NCBI RefSeq assembly: GCF_035975855.1
Contig: NZ_CP109055.1
Coordinates: 6,138,001 to 6,202,000 of the forward strand
Direction: 5' to 3'
Length of the DNA: 64,000 nucleotides
From: Streptomyces sp. NBC_01304
GTDB lineage: Bacteria > Actinomycetota > Actinomycetes > Streptomycetales > Streptomycetaceae
Shown here: positions 51,190 through 60,191 of the stretch, one piece after another
How positions within the stretch are numbered: the stretch's first letter is position 1
Layout of the letters: every line of letters starts with the position of its first letter
Notes under the pieces: generated by a model
What the model saw: only the letters and a program-made list of their open reading frames with translations
Database searches by the model: none
Told to the model about the DNA's origin: nothing
Position numbers and translations under genes: made by a program

Positions 51190-52101
51190 TCAGACGGTGG
51201 GCGGGTTGAAGCGTGAGTAGCCGGGCTCGGACCAGCGCAGCGGCAGGGCGTTCGGGGTCTCCTGTACGCCGGTGACGTAGAAGTCGACCAGGCGCTGGGC
51301 GCCGGGGATCCGGGCCCGCTCGTCGGTGTCCCAGTTGGTCTGCGCGGTGCCGGTGAGCTGGAGCATCGAGCCGGTCTCCCAGTCGGGGAAGACCAGGCCG
51401 GCCTCGGGGTGCAGTTCCAGATTGCCCAGGGTGAGGAACATGGCGTTGCCGATGTAGTCCGGCCAGCGCAGATGGGTGGGGGACAGGACCTGGACGAAGC
51501 CGGGGTTGCCGCCCCGGTGGGAGGCGTCGGCGTCCCCGGCGGGGGAGGTGGTCGACACGAAGAACGTGTCGGCGGTGGTGACCGCGAGCTGCTGTGCGGT
51601 GCTCAACTCGGTGGTGAGCCCCTGCGGTGTGCCGGCCTGCCACTCGTACTGCGGGAGCAGGGTGAAGTCCCGCTTCTGCAGATACTTCGGGCAGTTGGCG
51701 ATGACCTGGTCGAGCGTGACGCGCAGGCCGCGTTCGGTGGGCCGCGACGTGCCGTTGATCCGCATCCGGCGCCGGGTGGCCGGCTCGATGGCGATCATGC
51801 CGACCTTCGCGTCCTGCTCCCCGAGCAGCTTGGCCAGGGGGTCGCCGGGCAGGGGCCGCGCGTCGATGGTGAGGGTCTGCTGGTCGGGGGCGCTCAGGAA
51901 GCCCGGCTCGCCGGTGAGCAGCGTGGACCAGATCTGGCCCGCCGCATCAGCCCCGCCGACGACGATCATCGGCTGTTCGGCGAGGAAGGCCGCGGCCACG
52001 TCCGGGACGACGGCCCCGATGCCGCCGAGCGAGAACGAGGCCTGCTCGGCGAGGCCCGCCCGGTCCTGAACGGTGAGCTCTCCGCGGTGATAGGTGGCCA
52101 C
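51190..52101 (-). CDS. PNPOx-like FMN-binding flavoprotein
   Basis: This 303-aa protein belongs to the longer pyridoxamine-phosphate-oxidase-like group that is often fused or linked to ferredoxin modules. Segments DAKVGMIAIEPATRRRMRING and DYIGNAMFLTLGNLELHPEA are typical split-barrel pieces, here in two tandem barrels. As it precedes a ferredoxin and reductase in one operon, it may receive or give electrons in that chain; this is inference. No fused iron-sulfur domain is present. Confidence 0.82.
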   Translation of the reverse strand: MATYHRGELTVQDRAGLAEQASFSLGGIGAVVPDVAAAFLAEQPMIVVGGADAAGQIWSTLLTGEPGFLSAPDQQTLTIDARPLPGDPLAKLLGEQDAKVGMIAIEPATRRRMRINGTSRPTERGLRVTLDQVIANCPKYLQKRDFTLLPQYEWQAGTPQGLTTELSTAQQLAVTTADTFFVSTTSPAGDADASHRGGNPGFVQVLSPTHLRWPDYIGNAMFLTLGNLELHPEAGLVFPDWETGSMLQLTGTAQTNWDTDERARIPGAQRLVDFYVTGVQETPNALPLRWSEPGYSRFNPPTV

Positions 52102-52162
52102 GGCCTTACCTCTCTTCTGGATTCTTCTTGGTGACTAGGGCCTGTCCCAGGGGCTTCGCGGT

Positions 52163-52618
52163 TTAGAAGAAGCCGCAGGTCGGGGCGCCCGAGGTGGGCG
52201 CGTGGGCCTCTTCGGCACCGGTGGGCGCGTAGATCTCCAGGCGCGTGCCGTCCGGGTCGACGAAGAAGATCCCGCCGGAGGCGGCACCCTCGCCGTGCGG
52301 CTTCACGCCCTCGTACGCGAACTCGGCGCCCAGGCCCTTGAGGACCTCCTCGGCCGCGAGGACCTCTTCGGGGGTCTCCACCTGGAAGGCCAGGTGGTGC
52401 AGGCCCGCGTGGTTGGCGTCGTAGTTCAGCTCGCTCTGCGGCCACAGGGTGACGAGCAGCTGGCCGTCGCGGCCCAGGAACGCGAACTCCTTGCCCTTCT
52501 CGCGGCCTTCGCCGATCACCTCGAAGCCGAAGACCTTGACGTAGAAGTCGACCGAGCGGTCGAGGTCGGTGACGTTCAGGCCGACGTGGCCGGTCTTGAT
52601 GGCGTTGATGACGGTCAT
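52163..52618 (-). CDS. VOC superfamily (glyoxalase/dioxygenase-like) protein
   Basis: This 151-aa protein has the paired beta-alpha-beta-beta-beta modules of the vicinal oxygen chelate fold. A metal site is likely at His18 (TGHVGLNV), His72 or His73 (AGLHHLAF) and the late Glu of TRLEIYAP. It could be a dioxygenase, glyoxalase or binding protein. ATG 52618 is preferred; a longer frame exists. It is the first gene of the ferredoxin operon and is divergent from a CGNR-type regulator. Confidence 0.87.
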   Translation of the reverse strand: MTVINAIKTGHVGLNVTDLDRSVDFYVKVFGFEVIGEGREKGKEFAFLGRDGQLLVTLWPQSELNYDANHAGLHHLAFQVETPEEVLAAEEVLKGLGAEFAYEGVKPHGEGAASGGIFFVDPDGTRLEIYAPTGAEEAHAPTSGAPTCGFF

Positions 52619-52679
52619 GTTCAGCTGCCTTCTCTCAAAGTCTGGCAAGTCTGGAAGCCGGCCAGGAGGGGGGAACGCC

Positions 52680-52751
52680 CTAACCGGTAAAGGTGACATT
52701 AGAGGTTAGTTCTCGGAGTCGTCAACCCCCTAAGTGTGCGAGAGTGGTTAG
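52680..52751. promoter_or_regulatory. Divergent promoter with GGTTAG operators (VOC operon / CGNR gene)
   Basis: For the leftward operon, TTGACG (52720-52725) and TCTAAT (52698-52703) are 16 nt apart. CTAACC (52680-52685) and GGTTAG (52704-52709, 52746-52751) form an inverted pair and a third copy on both sides of the promoter. The CGNR protein encoded next door is the likely binder. Confidence 0.5.
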
Positions 52752-52794
52752 ACGGGCCTTCGGTGGTCCGCCGGACGGACCCAAGGAGGCTTCG

Positions 52795-53361
52795 ATGACG
52801 GACCAGGACCCCAGGCCGCTGGCCGGTGAGCCCATGTCGATAGACCTGCTCAACACCCGCTGGAACACGGGTGGAATCCCGCACGACCTGCTGGACTCCA
52901 CCGGGGGACTGGCCGTCTGGCTGACCGTGCCGACCGTGGCGCACGAGCTGCGGGGGCATGAGGTGCGGGCCGACCCGCCGACCCTGCGTGCGCTCCTGGC
53001 GGCGCGCGAGGCCCTGGCCGCGCTGATCGATGGCCCGGCGGACCTGGCGAACCCGGAAGGCCTCGCGGCGCTCAACTCCGTACTGGCGCACGGCCGGACG
53101 GTGCGGGCGCTGGACGCGGCGGGCCCGCTGCACACCGTCGAGGTGGACGACCCGGCCTGGTACGCCGCCTGGGTCGCCGCCGACAACTACCTACGGCTCC
53201 TGGAGGAGCGGCCCGACCGCATCCGCCTGTGCGCGGGCCCGGTGTGCGTCCTGCACTTCTACGACATCTCCCGCAACGGCAGCCGTCGTTGGTGCTCCAT
53301 GGCGGCCTGCGGCAACCGCGACAAGGCCGCCCGCCACTACGCCCGCGCCATCAGGGGCTGA
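52795..53361 (+). CDS. CGNR zinc-finger (ABATE-domain) regulator
   Basis: This 188-aa protein joins an N-terminal ABATE (DUF1470) domain (GEPMSIDLLNTRW) to a C-terminal CGNR zinc finger: Cys pair in CAGPVC and CSMAACGNRDKAARHY at residues of about 168-183. CGNR proteins are putative transcription factors. AAGGAGG lies 6 nt before ATG 52795. It is divergent from the VOC-flavoprotein-ferredoxin operon and probably controls it. Confidence 0.9.
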   Translation: MTDQDPRPLAGEPMSIDLLNTRWNTGGIPHDLLDSTGGLAVWLTVPTVAHELRGHEVRADPPTLRALLAAREALAALIDGPADLANPEGLAALNSVLAHGRTVRALDAAGPLHTVEVDDPAWYAAWVAADNYLRLLEERPDRIRLCAGPVCVLHFYDISRNGSRRWCSMAACGNRDKAARHYARAIRG

Positions 53362-53373
53362 TCCAGGGCCGAT

Positions 53374-53922
53374 CTACCACCAGTACGCGGGGTACGGGGC
53401 GGTGCGCCCGCTGCGGCCGGCGAGCAGCCCGACCAGGACGAGCAGCACGGTGCCGAGCAGCAGCAGAAGCAGGAACGGCAGCCGGGCCGGCTCGGCCAGG
53501 ACCACGATCACCGCCGTCGCCGCGGCCGGCGAGTGCGGGGTCCGGGCGGTCATCATCACGCCGAGCGCGAGACCGCCCGCGATCCCCGCCGCCCACATCG
53601 AGCTCCCGCCCACGGCGAGCACCACGAACCCGGTGAGCGCGGAAAGGAGTTGGCCCCCGATCACGCTGCGCGGCTGCGACAGCGGCAGGGCCGGCGCCCC
53701 GAAGACCAGGGCGGCACTCGCGGCCAGCGGCGGGATCAGGACGGTCCGGTCCAGCGTCTCGCCGGCGGCCACGAGCAGGACAAGTCCCGCCACGGCGGCG
53801 GCGGTTGCCACGGCGATGGTGCCGGCGGCGGCGCGGGCGGGCGCCTTGGAGGCGAACTTCCCCGGTGGAGCCGCCTGTTCGGGGGTGCCGGCGGCGGAAG
53901 GCTCAGCGGATTGGGTGGTCAT
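53374..53922 (-). CDS. HPP-family membrane protein
   Basis: This 182-aa protein has four or five TM helices and the HPP-family pattern: LSQPRSVIGGQLLSALTGF and ARTPHSPAAATAVIVV. Some HPP proteins are linked to nitrite transport in plastids and cyanobacteria; the role here is unknown. ATG 53922 is supported by TAGCCT 8 nt upstream. It converges with the CGNR gene across 12 bp. Confidence 0.88.
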   Translation of the reverse strand: MTTQSAEPSAAGTPEQAAPPGKFASKAPARAAAGTIAVATAAAVAGLVLLVAAGETLDRTVLIPPLAASAALVFGAPALPLSQPRSVIGGQLLSALTGFVVLAVGGSSMWAAGIAGGLALGVMMTARTPHSPAAATAVIVVLAEPARLPFLLLLLLGTVLLVLVGLLAGRSGRTAPYPAYWW

Positions 53923-54021
53923 GATCAAGCAGGCTAGGCAACCGCGGGCCATCGCGGCCAACTTCTCGCGGGTACTTTGTCGGGTACGGGTACCGGGTAT
54001 GCGGAGCGTGCCTGAACGGGC

Positions 54022-55422
54022 TCACTCCACCCGGGCCCGCCGCCCCTCCCCGTGCCGCGCCGCCACCAGCAGCCCCTTCGTGGTCAGCGCCCACCCGATC
54101 GCCACGATCGCCGCCGCGACCCCCAGGCCGAGCTCCCGGTTCAAGGGCAGCGCGATCCCGATCGCCCCGCCGAGCACCCACGCCACCTGCAGCGTCGTCT
54201 CCGACCGGGCGAACGCGGACGTACGCACCAGCTCCGGCACGTCCCGCTGGATCAGCGCGTCGAGCGACAGCTTGGCCAGGGCCTGCGCGAAGCCCGCCAC
54301 CGCGCCGAGCACGGCGATGACCGCCGCACCAGGGAAGACCACCGCCACCACTGCCGCGCCGAGCACCACCGCGATCACCGTGACAATGATCACTTCCGGC
54401 GCCCGCGTCCGCAGCCACGCCCCGACCGCGGTGCCCAGCGCGTTCCCCGCGCCGGCCGCGACCCCCACTATCCCCAGCGACACCGCCGCGCTCTGCCCCG
54501 ACATCGGGTGCTCCCGCAGCAGGAACGCCAGGAAGAAGATCAGGAACCCGGACAGACAGCGCAGGGTCGCATTGGCCGCGAGGCCGTGCGTCACGGACGT
54601 CCCGACGGTACGCAGCCCGAGCTTGGGCCCGTCCTGCTGGGAACGGGCCGCTTTCGTGAGGTGCACGTGCTCGGCGTCCGCCGCGAGCAACGCCCGGCGC
54701 TCCCCCTTGGCCGAGTCCACCTTCGGCGGCAGCGTGAAGGACAGGAACGTACCGGCGATGAACAGCACGAACGCCCCGTACAGCGGCCACGACGGCCCGA
54801 TCTGGTGCAGCCCCGCCCCGATCGGCGCCGCGATCCCGGTCGCGAGCAGCCCGCCGAGCGTCACCCGCGAGTTCGCCTTGACCAGCGAGAAACGGGGCGG
54901 CAGCAGCCGCGGCACCACCGCACTGCGCACCACGCCGTACGCCTTCGACGCCACCAGGACCCCGAGCGCCGCCGGATACAGCTCGATGCTGCCCGTCGCC
55001 ACGGCACCCGAAAGGGTCAGTGCGAGCAGCGCCCGCGCCAGCATCGCGCCCGCCATCGCCGCCCGCCGACCGTGCGGCAGCCGGTCCAGAAGAGGGCCGA
55101 TCACCGGGGCCAGCAGAGTGAAGGGCGCCATCGTGATCGCCAGATACAGCGCGACCCGGCCGCGCGCCTCGTCCGTCGGCACCGAGAAGAACACGGTGGA
55201 GGCGAGGGCCACGGTGACCATGACGTCGCCCGCCCCGTTGACGGCATGCAGCTCGATCAGCTTGCCCAGGCCCGACTCGCCCGCGCCATGCGCATGGGTG
55301 ACCCGCCGGATTCCCTTGGCCGGGCCGGTGAACGGAAGATGCAGGGCGCGCCCGACGGCCCGGCCCGCTCTGCGCACCGGACCTGCTGTCTCGGACGAGG
55401 GTGCCTCCGAAGGGCTGGCCAC
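54022..55422 (-). CDS. MFS transporter
   Basis: This 466-aa protein has about 12 TM segments in the pattern of the major facilitator superfamily. APFTLLAPVIGPLLDRLPHGRR is the loop 2-3 motif, and a second half begins near LRCLSGFLIFFLAF. A hydrophilic N-terminus of about 55 residues precedes the first helix. Substrate unknown. GTG 55422 is chosen because CACTAT lies 6 nt upstream; the longer frame to 55452 has no signal. It is divergent from the DUF3027 gene. Confidence 0.87.
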   Translation of the reverse strand: MASPSEAPSSETAGPVRRAGRAVGRALHLPFTGPAKGIRRVTHAHGAGESGLGKLIELHAVNGAGDVMVTVALASTVFFSVPTDEARGRVALYLAITMAPFTLLAPVIGPLLDRLPHGRRAAMAGAMLARALLALTLSGAVATGSIELYPAALGVLVASKAYGVVRSAVVPRLLPPRFSLVKANSRVTLGGLLATGIAAPIGAGLHQIGPSWPLYGAFVLFIAGTFLSFTLPPKVDSAKGERRALLAADAEHVHLTKAARSQQDGPKLGLRTVGTSVTHGLAANATLRCLSGFLIFFLAFLLREHPMSGQSAAVSLGIVGVAAGAGNALGTAVGAWLRTRAPEVIIVTVIAVVLGAAVVAVVFPGAAVIAVLGAVAGFAQALAKLSLDALIQRDVPELVRTSAFARSETTLQVAWVLGGAIGIALPLNRELGLGVAAAIVAIGWALTTKGLLVAARHGEGRRARVE

Positions 55423-55714
55423 CCCGTCATAGTGCCCCAACTGAGGGCACACATCCCCGTCTGTTCATCGTCCGTCGCCCGACCGCCCTGCCGGGAGATG
55501 TGGGCTTGGCTGCAAAGAGGGGGTAGCGTGCGTAGCGCGCCAGCGGCGGTTGTTCTTGGCCGCGCGCCTCTTCGCTATCCCGCAGAATGGATGGCATAGG
55601 TGCGCCCGAGAGTGACCGGGCGCGGACGTCGACGCGGCCCCCTGGTCCGCTCCGTTCGCCCCGTCGCCGGGAAAAGGTGCACTCGAGAGACGGCGTAGGA
55701 GAGAAGCGATACCT

Positions 55715-56635
55715 GTGAGCGCAGCGACAACGCGAAGCCGCACCCCTGACCGCCTGTGCGCCGAGGCGGTCGAACTCGCCCGAACGGCGGCCGAGGAGGC
55801 CGCGGCGCCCGGCATCGTCGGCGCCCACGTCGAGGCGGTGTCCGAAGGGGACCGGGTCGTCACGCACTTCTTCGAGTGCAAGGAGCCCGGCTACCGCGGC
55901 TGGCGCTGGGCCGTCACCGTCGCCCGCGCCTCCCGCGCCAAGGTCGTCACCCTGGACGAAACGGTGCTGCTGCCCGGCAGCGACGCCCTCCTCGCCCCCG
56001 AGTGGGTGCCCTGGAGCGAGCGGCTGCGCCCCGGCGACATGGGCCCCGGCGATCTCCTGCCCACCGAGGCGGACGACCTCCGTCTGGAGCCCGGTTACTC
56101 CGGCGAGGACACGCCGCCGCCGAACTCCCCGGTCTCTGAGGAGATGGCGGAGCTCGTCGAGGCTGAGGACGCGGAGGTCACCGACGGTCCGGTGGCCGCG
56201 TTGCCGCTGGTGCCCACGCGGGGGTCCATCGCGGCTGTCGCGGAGGAGCTCGGCATGCGCCGGGCCCGGGTGCTGTCCCGGTACGGGCTGCATGTCGCGG
56301 CCGACCGCTGGGAGGAGGGTTTCGGGGCCAAGACCCCGATGGCCCAGGCCGCGCCGGCTTCCTGCGTTTCCTGCGGTTTCCTCGTTCCGCTGGCCGGGTC
56401 TCTGAAGCAGGCCTTCGGTGTGTGCGCGAACGAGTTCGGACCTGCGGACGGGCGGGTCGTCTCCTTGGCCTACGGGTGCGGTGGCCACTCCGAGGCCGCA
56501 GTCATGCCCAAGCCGATCCGTCCCTCGCCGCACGTGTTCGACTCGATGAACGTGGACGTTCTCCCTCTTCGCCCTGCGGCGGACTCGGGCTCGGTGGATT
56601 CGTCCGGGCCTGATGAGGAGTTGGGGCACTCCTAG
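55715..56635 (+). CDS. DUF3027 domain-containing protein
   Basis: This 306-aa protein matches the actinobacterial DUF3027 family: FECKEPGYRGWRWAVTVARA near residue 52, then PWSERLRPGDMGPGDLLP near 97, and a C-terminal region with paired cysteines (CVSCGF, CANEFGPADG, GCGGHSE) that could bind zinc. Its function is unknown. The GTG start has AGGAGAG upstream. The 290-bp gap before it holds no visible gene, only a GC-rich leader. Confidence 0.9.
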   Translation: MSAATTRSRTPDRLCAEAVELARTAAEEAAAPGIVGAHVEAVSEGDRVVTHFFECKEPGYRGWRWAVTVARASRAKVVTLDETVLLPGSDALLAPEWVPWSERLRPGDMGPGDLLPTEADDLRLEPGYSGEDTPPPNSPVSEEMAELVEAEDAEVTDGPVAALPLVPTRGSIAAVAEELGMRRARVLSRYGLHVAADRWEEGFGAKTPMAQAAPASCVSCGFLVPLAGSLKQAFGVCANEFGPADGRVVSLAYGCGGHSEAAVMPKPIRPSPHVFDSMNVDVLPLRPAADSGSVDSSGPDEELGHS

Positions 56636-56645
56636 GCTTTTTTGG

Positions 56646-56813
56646 CCCCTCCCCGCCCCTTCCCGACGGTGACACTATGCGGCTCCGCCGCGTGGCTGCC
56701 GCCGGCAGGAAATCAGCCTGTCCGGCGTTTGAGGACACCGCCCGGAGGGCGGAAGGCTTCGCAGCCCGCGGCGGCGGCCGCTGATGTCACAGTCGGGAAG
56801 GGGCGGGGAGGGG
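56646..56813. repeat. Palindromic repeat, family P, copy E (longest)
   Basis: A 22-bp perfect inverted repeat, from CCCCTCCCCGCCCCTTCCCG plus AC at 56646-56667 to its complement at 56792-56813, bounds 168 bp. Inside are GTGACAC/GATGTCAC arms, the CTGTCCGGCGTTTGAGGACA segment and CCGCCCGGAGGGCGGAAGGC shared with copies C and D. It separates the DUF3027 and sacsin-like genes. Confidence 0.85.
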
Positions 56814-56877
56814 AAAATTTCCTACGCGGTACCTTCGGGCGGCAACGAACCGCCAGCCAAGAATGAGGGTGACCAGC

Positions 56878-59800
56878 GTGAGCAAGTTCGTGCGGCCCGC
56901 CACTGAAGGGGCGGACCCCTTCGGCACCGGCGCCCTGCGAAGGGCCCTGCTCGACAGCTGGGCCAAGGCCCCCGCCAGATTCCGCGAGGACGCCAACGCC
57001 GAGGAGGACCTCGCCCTCGGCGGCTACCGCGACCGCCTCGTCATCGAGCTCGCCCAGAACGCCGCGGACGCCGCAGCCCGCACCGGCGTCCAGGGCCGAC
57101 TGAGCCTCACCCTCCACGAGGGCGTACTCGTCGCCGCCAACACCGGCGCCCCGCTGGACGCCCAGGGCGTCGAATCCCTGAGCACGCTCCGGGCCTCCGC
57201 GAAGCGGGACGACGACGAGCGCGCCGTGGGCCGGTTCGGCGTCGGCTTCGCGGCCGTCCTCGCCGTGACCGACGAGCCCGCCGTGGTGAGCCGCACCGGA
57301 GGCGTCCGCTGGTCCCTCGCCGAGGCCCGCGAACTCGCCGCCCGGGCCGCGGCGGACAGCCCCGAGCTGGCGGACGAGCTGCGCCGCCGCGAGGGCCATG
57401 TCCCGCTCCTGAGGCTCCCGTTGCCCGCGGAGGGCAGGGCCCCGGACACGTACGACACCGCGGTCATCCTGCCGTTGCGCGACGAGGCCGCGACCGCCCT
57501 GGCCGAGCGCCTCCTGGAAGCCGTCGACGACGCGCTGCTCCTCGCGCTGCCCGGCCTCACCGAGGTCGTGGTCGAGACGAGCGCGGGCACCCGCACCCTG
57601 ACCCGCAGCCACGACGGCCCGTACGCCCGCATCGACGACACCCGCGACGGCGTCACCGAGACCACCCGCTGGCGCACCATCGAGCGCAACGGCCCGCTGG
57701 AGCGCGCCCTCCTCGAAGGCCGCCCCACCGAGGAACGGCTGCGCCCGCACTGGACGGTCACCTGGGCCGTCCCGGTGGACGAGAAGGGGGACCCGGTACG
57801 TCCCCGCACGGCCGCCGTCGTGCACGCGCCGACCCCGAGTGACGAGCCGCTCGGCGTACCGGCCCTGCTGATCGCCTCGTTCCCGCTCGACCCGACCCGC
57901 CGCCATGCCGCGCCCGGCGCGCTCACCGACTTCCTGGTGGGGCGTGCGGCACAGGCGTACACCCAACTCCTCGGCGAATGGCGCCCGGTGACGACCGGCC
58001 TCATCGACCTCGTGCCCGGCCCGCTGGGCAAGGCGGCCCTGGACGGGGCCCTGCGCGCGGCGATCCTGGAGCTGCTGCCGAGGACCGCGTTCCTGGCCCC
58101 GGCGGTGCCGCCCGAGCCCACCGACGACCCCGAGGAGCGCGAAGTCCCCGCCGCCCTGCGCCCGTTCGAGGCCGAGGTCGTCGAAGGGGCGGGCGCCGCC
58201 ACCGTGCGGGTCCTCGCCGAGGTCCTCCCGATGCTGCTGCCCGCCGGGCTCGAGCGCCGTGCCGAGCTGCGCACGCTGGGCGTGGCGCGGGTGCCGTTGC
58301 AGGAGGCCATCGACCGGCTGGCCGGGATCGAGCGGGAGGCCGGCTGGTGGTGGCGGCTGTACGACTCCCTCGCGGGCGTCGACCCGGACCGGCTGACCGG
58401 ACTCCCGGTGCCGCTCGCCGAATCCGCCGCCGCCCAGGACGAGTTCGGGGCGCGCCGCGCCGGGCGTGCGGCCATCGGCCCCCGCCACATCCTGCTGCCC
58501 GGCCCGGACACCCCCGCCGACCTGACCCGGCTCGGCCTCAAGGTCGCGCACCCGGATGCCGTCCATCCGCTGCTGGAGAAGCTGGGCGCCCTGCCCGCGA
58601 CCCCGCGCGCGGTGCTGACCACGCCGCAGGTGCGGGCCGCCGTGGCCGCCTCGCTGGAGGGGGACACCTGGGACGAAGAGGCCCCGGACGCCGACGAGTT
58701 GGCGGAGATCGTGCTCACGCTGGTGCGGGACGCCGGCCTCGCGCCCGGTGACGAGCCCTGGCTGGGCGCCCTCGCGCTGCCGGACGACGAGGGTGAGCCG
58801 GCCCCTGCGGGCGAGCTGATCCTGCCGGGCAGTCCCTTCGCGCAGGTCGTACGGGAGGGTGAACTGGGCGAAGTCGACGCCGAGTTGGCCGAGCGCTGGG
58901 GCGAGCAGCCGCTCGCCGCGTGCGGGGTCCTGGCCAACTTCGCCCTCGTGCGGGCGACGGACGTCGTGCTCGATCCCGATGAACTCGAGCCCCGGGACGG
59001 CGACTTCGCCGAACTCGACGACGCGGGCCTACTCGACGCGGTCGACGTGTGGTGCGAGGACGTCCTGGACCGGCTCCCGGACACCCCGGTGCCGCCGGTC
59101 GCCACGGAGATCGTGGCCGTACGCGACCTCGACCTGGTCGACGACGACCGCTGGCCCGAGGCGCTCGCGCTGCTCTCGCAGCCGCCGCTGCGGGACGCGC
59201 TGACGCAGCGGGTACGGATCCTTCTTCCCGACGGGACGACGGAGTCCGTACGTCCCTACACGGCCTGGTGGCTGCGCGGAAACCCGGTGCTCGACGGGCG
59301 CCGCCCGGCCGGACTGCGCGCGGCCGGGGGAGACCCGCTGCTCGCGGGCCTCTACGACGAGGCGGACGCGAGCGGCTTCGAGGACGAGCAGGTGCTGCGC
59401 GCCCTCGGCGTGCGCACGACGGTCGCGGCGCTGCTCGACGAGCCGGGCGGCGCCGCCGAGCTCCTGGGCCGCCTCGCGGATCCGTCACGGCCGGTGGGCG
59501 GGGCCCAACTGCACGCGCTGTACGGGGCGTTGGCCGACCTCGACCCGGAGCAGGTGACGCTGCCGGACGAGCTGCGGGCGGTGCAGGACGGCGAGGTGGT
59601 CGTGGTGGACGCGGCGGACGCGCTGGTCGCGGACGCGCCGGACCTGTTGCCGCTCGCGGCCGGGCGGGCGCTGCTCCCGGTGCGGCCCGCGCGGGCGGCG
59701 GAGCTCGCGGAGCTGCTGCAGGTGCGCCGGCTCAGCGAGACGCTCACCGCGGAGGTGGCAGGTCAGGGCGTCGAGCACCCCGTGCCGGACTCGGTCCGCA

Positions 59801-60039
59801 CCCTGCTCGGGCCCGCGACCCCGGCGACGTACCGCGAACACGAGGAGCTGCTCGCGGACGGCGTGGAGCTGGACTGGCGCCGCACCCCGGACGGCGTGCT
59901 GCACGCGGCGACCCTGGAGGGCGTGGCGGCGGGCCTGGCCTGGGCGGCGGGGCAGTGGCCGCGACGGTTCGAGGTGGCGGCGCTGCTGGAAGATCCCTCA
60001 CGGACTGCGGAGCTGGCGCGGGATCGCTGGTTCGACTGA
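56878..60039 (+). CDS. Sacsin/Hsp90-like GHKL ATPase-domain protein
   Basis: This protein of 1,053 residues has an N-terminal GHKL (Hsp90/sacsin-type) ATP-binding domain: FREDANAEEDLALGGYRDRL, then ELAQNAADAA (N-box) and RFGVGFAAVLAV (G-box), within the first 150 residues. The long remainder is Asp/Glu/Leu-rich and has no domain I can name. Some bacterial sacsin-like proteins act as chaperone-like or defence ATPases; no neighbour points either way. The start is GTG 56878 (GAGGGTGA upstream) or ATG 56863. Confidence 0.85.
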   Translation: MSKFVRPATEGADPFGTGALRRALLDSWAKAPARFREDANAEEDLALGGYRDRLVIELAQNAADAAARTGVQGRLSLTLHEGVLVAANTGAPLDAQGVESLSTLRASAKRDDDERAVGRFGVGFAAVLAVTDEPAVVSRTGGVRWSLAEARELAARAAADSPELADELRRREGHVPLLRLPLPAEGRAPDTYDTAVILPLRDEAATALAERLLEAVDDALLLALPGLTEVVVETSAGTRTLTRSHDGPYARIDDTRDGVTETTRWRTIERNGPLERALLEGRPTEERLRPHWTVTWAVPVDEKGDPVRPRTAAVVHAPTPSDEPLGVPALLIASFPLDPTRRHAAPGALTDFLVGRAAQAYTQLLGEWRPVTTGLIDLVPGPLGKAALDGALRAAILELLPRTAFLAPAVPPEPTDDPEEREVPAALRPFEAEVVEGAGAATVRVLAEVLPMLLPAGLERRAELRTLGVARVPLQEAIDRLAGIEREAGWWWRLYDSLAGVDPDRLTGLPVPLAESAAAQDEFGARRAGRAAIGPRHILLPGPDTPADLTRLGLKVAHPDAVHPLLEKLGALPATPRAVLTTPQVRAAVAASLEGDTWDEEAPDADELAEIVLTLVRDAGLAPGDEPWLGALALPDDEGEPAPAGELILPGSPFAQVVREGELGEVDAELAERWGEQPLAACGVLANFALVRATDVVLDPDELEPRDGDFAELDDAGLLDAVDVWCEDVLDRLPDTPVPPVATEIVAVRDLDLVDDDRWPEALALLSQPPLRDALTQRVRILLPDGTTESVRPYTAWWLRGNPVLDGRRPAGLRAAGGDPLLAGLYDEADASGFEDEQVLRALGVRTTVAALLDEPGGAAELLGRLADPSRPVGGAQLHALYGALADLDPEQVTLPDELRAVQDGEVVVVDAADALVADAPDLLPLAAGRALLPVRPARAAELAELLQVRRLSETLTAEVAGQGVEHPVPDSVRTLLGPATPATYREHEELLADGVELDWRRTPDGVLHAATLEGVAAGLAWAAGQWPRRFEVAALLEDPSRTAELARDRWFD

Positions 60040-60191
60040 GGCCCTTGATCCGTACGAGGCCTCTGACCTGCATGTATACGTCGAGGCCAAAGGGTTGTAC
60101 GGGGAGGCGGGTGCTGATCAACACAATGGTTAACGCGAGGTGAAGGACGTAAGGTCCCCTTGAATCCTGAACTTTCCCTGGGGGGATATAC

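Noticed and set aside
52134..52151. Remnant of a CTAG-type palindromic element (CTAGGGCCTGTCCCAG)
   Set aside because: Only about 12 bases match the end of element 1 and there is no partner end, so chance cannot be excluded.
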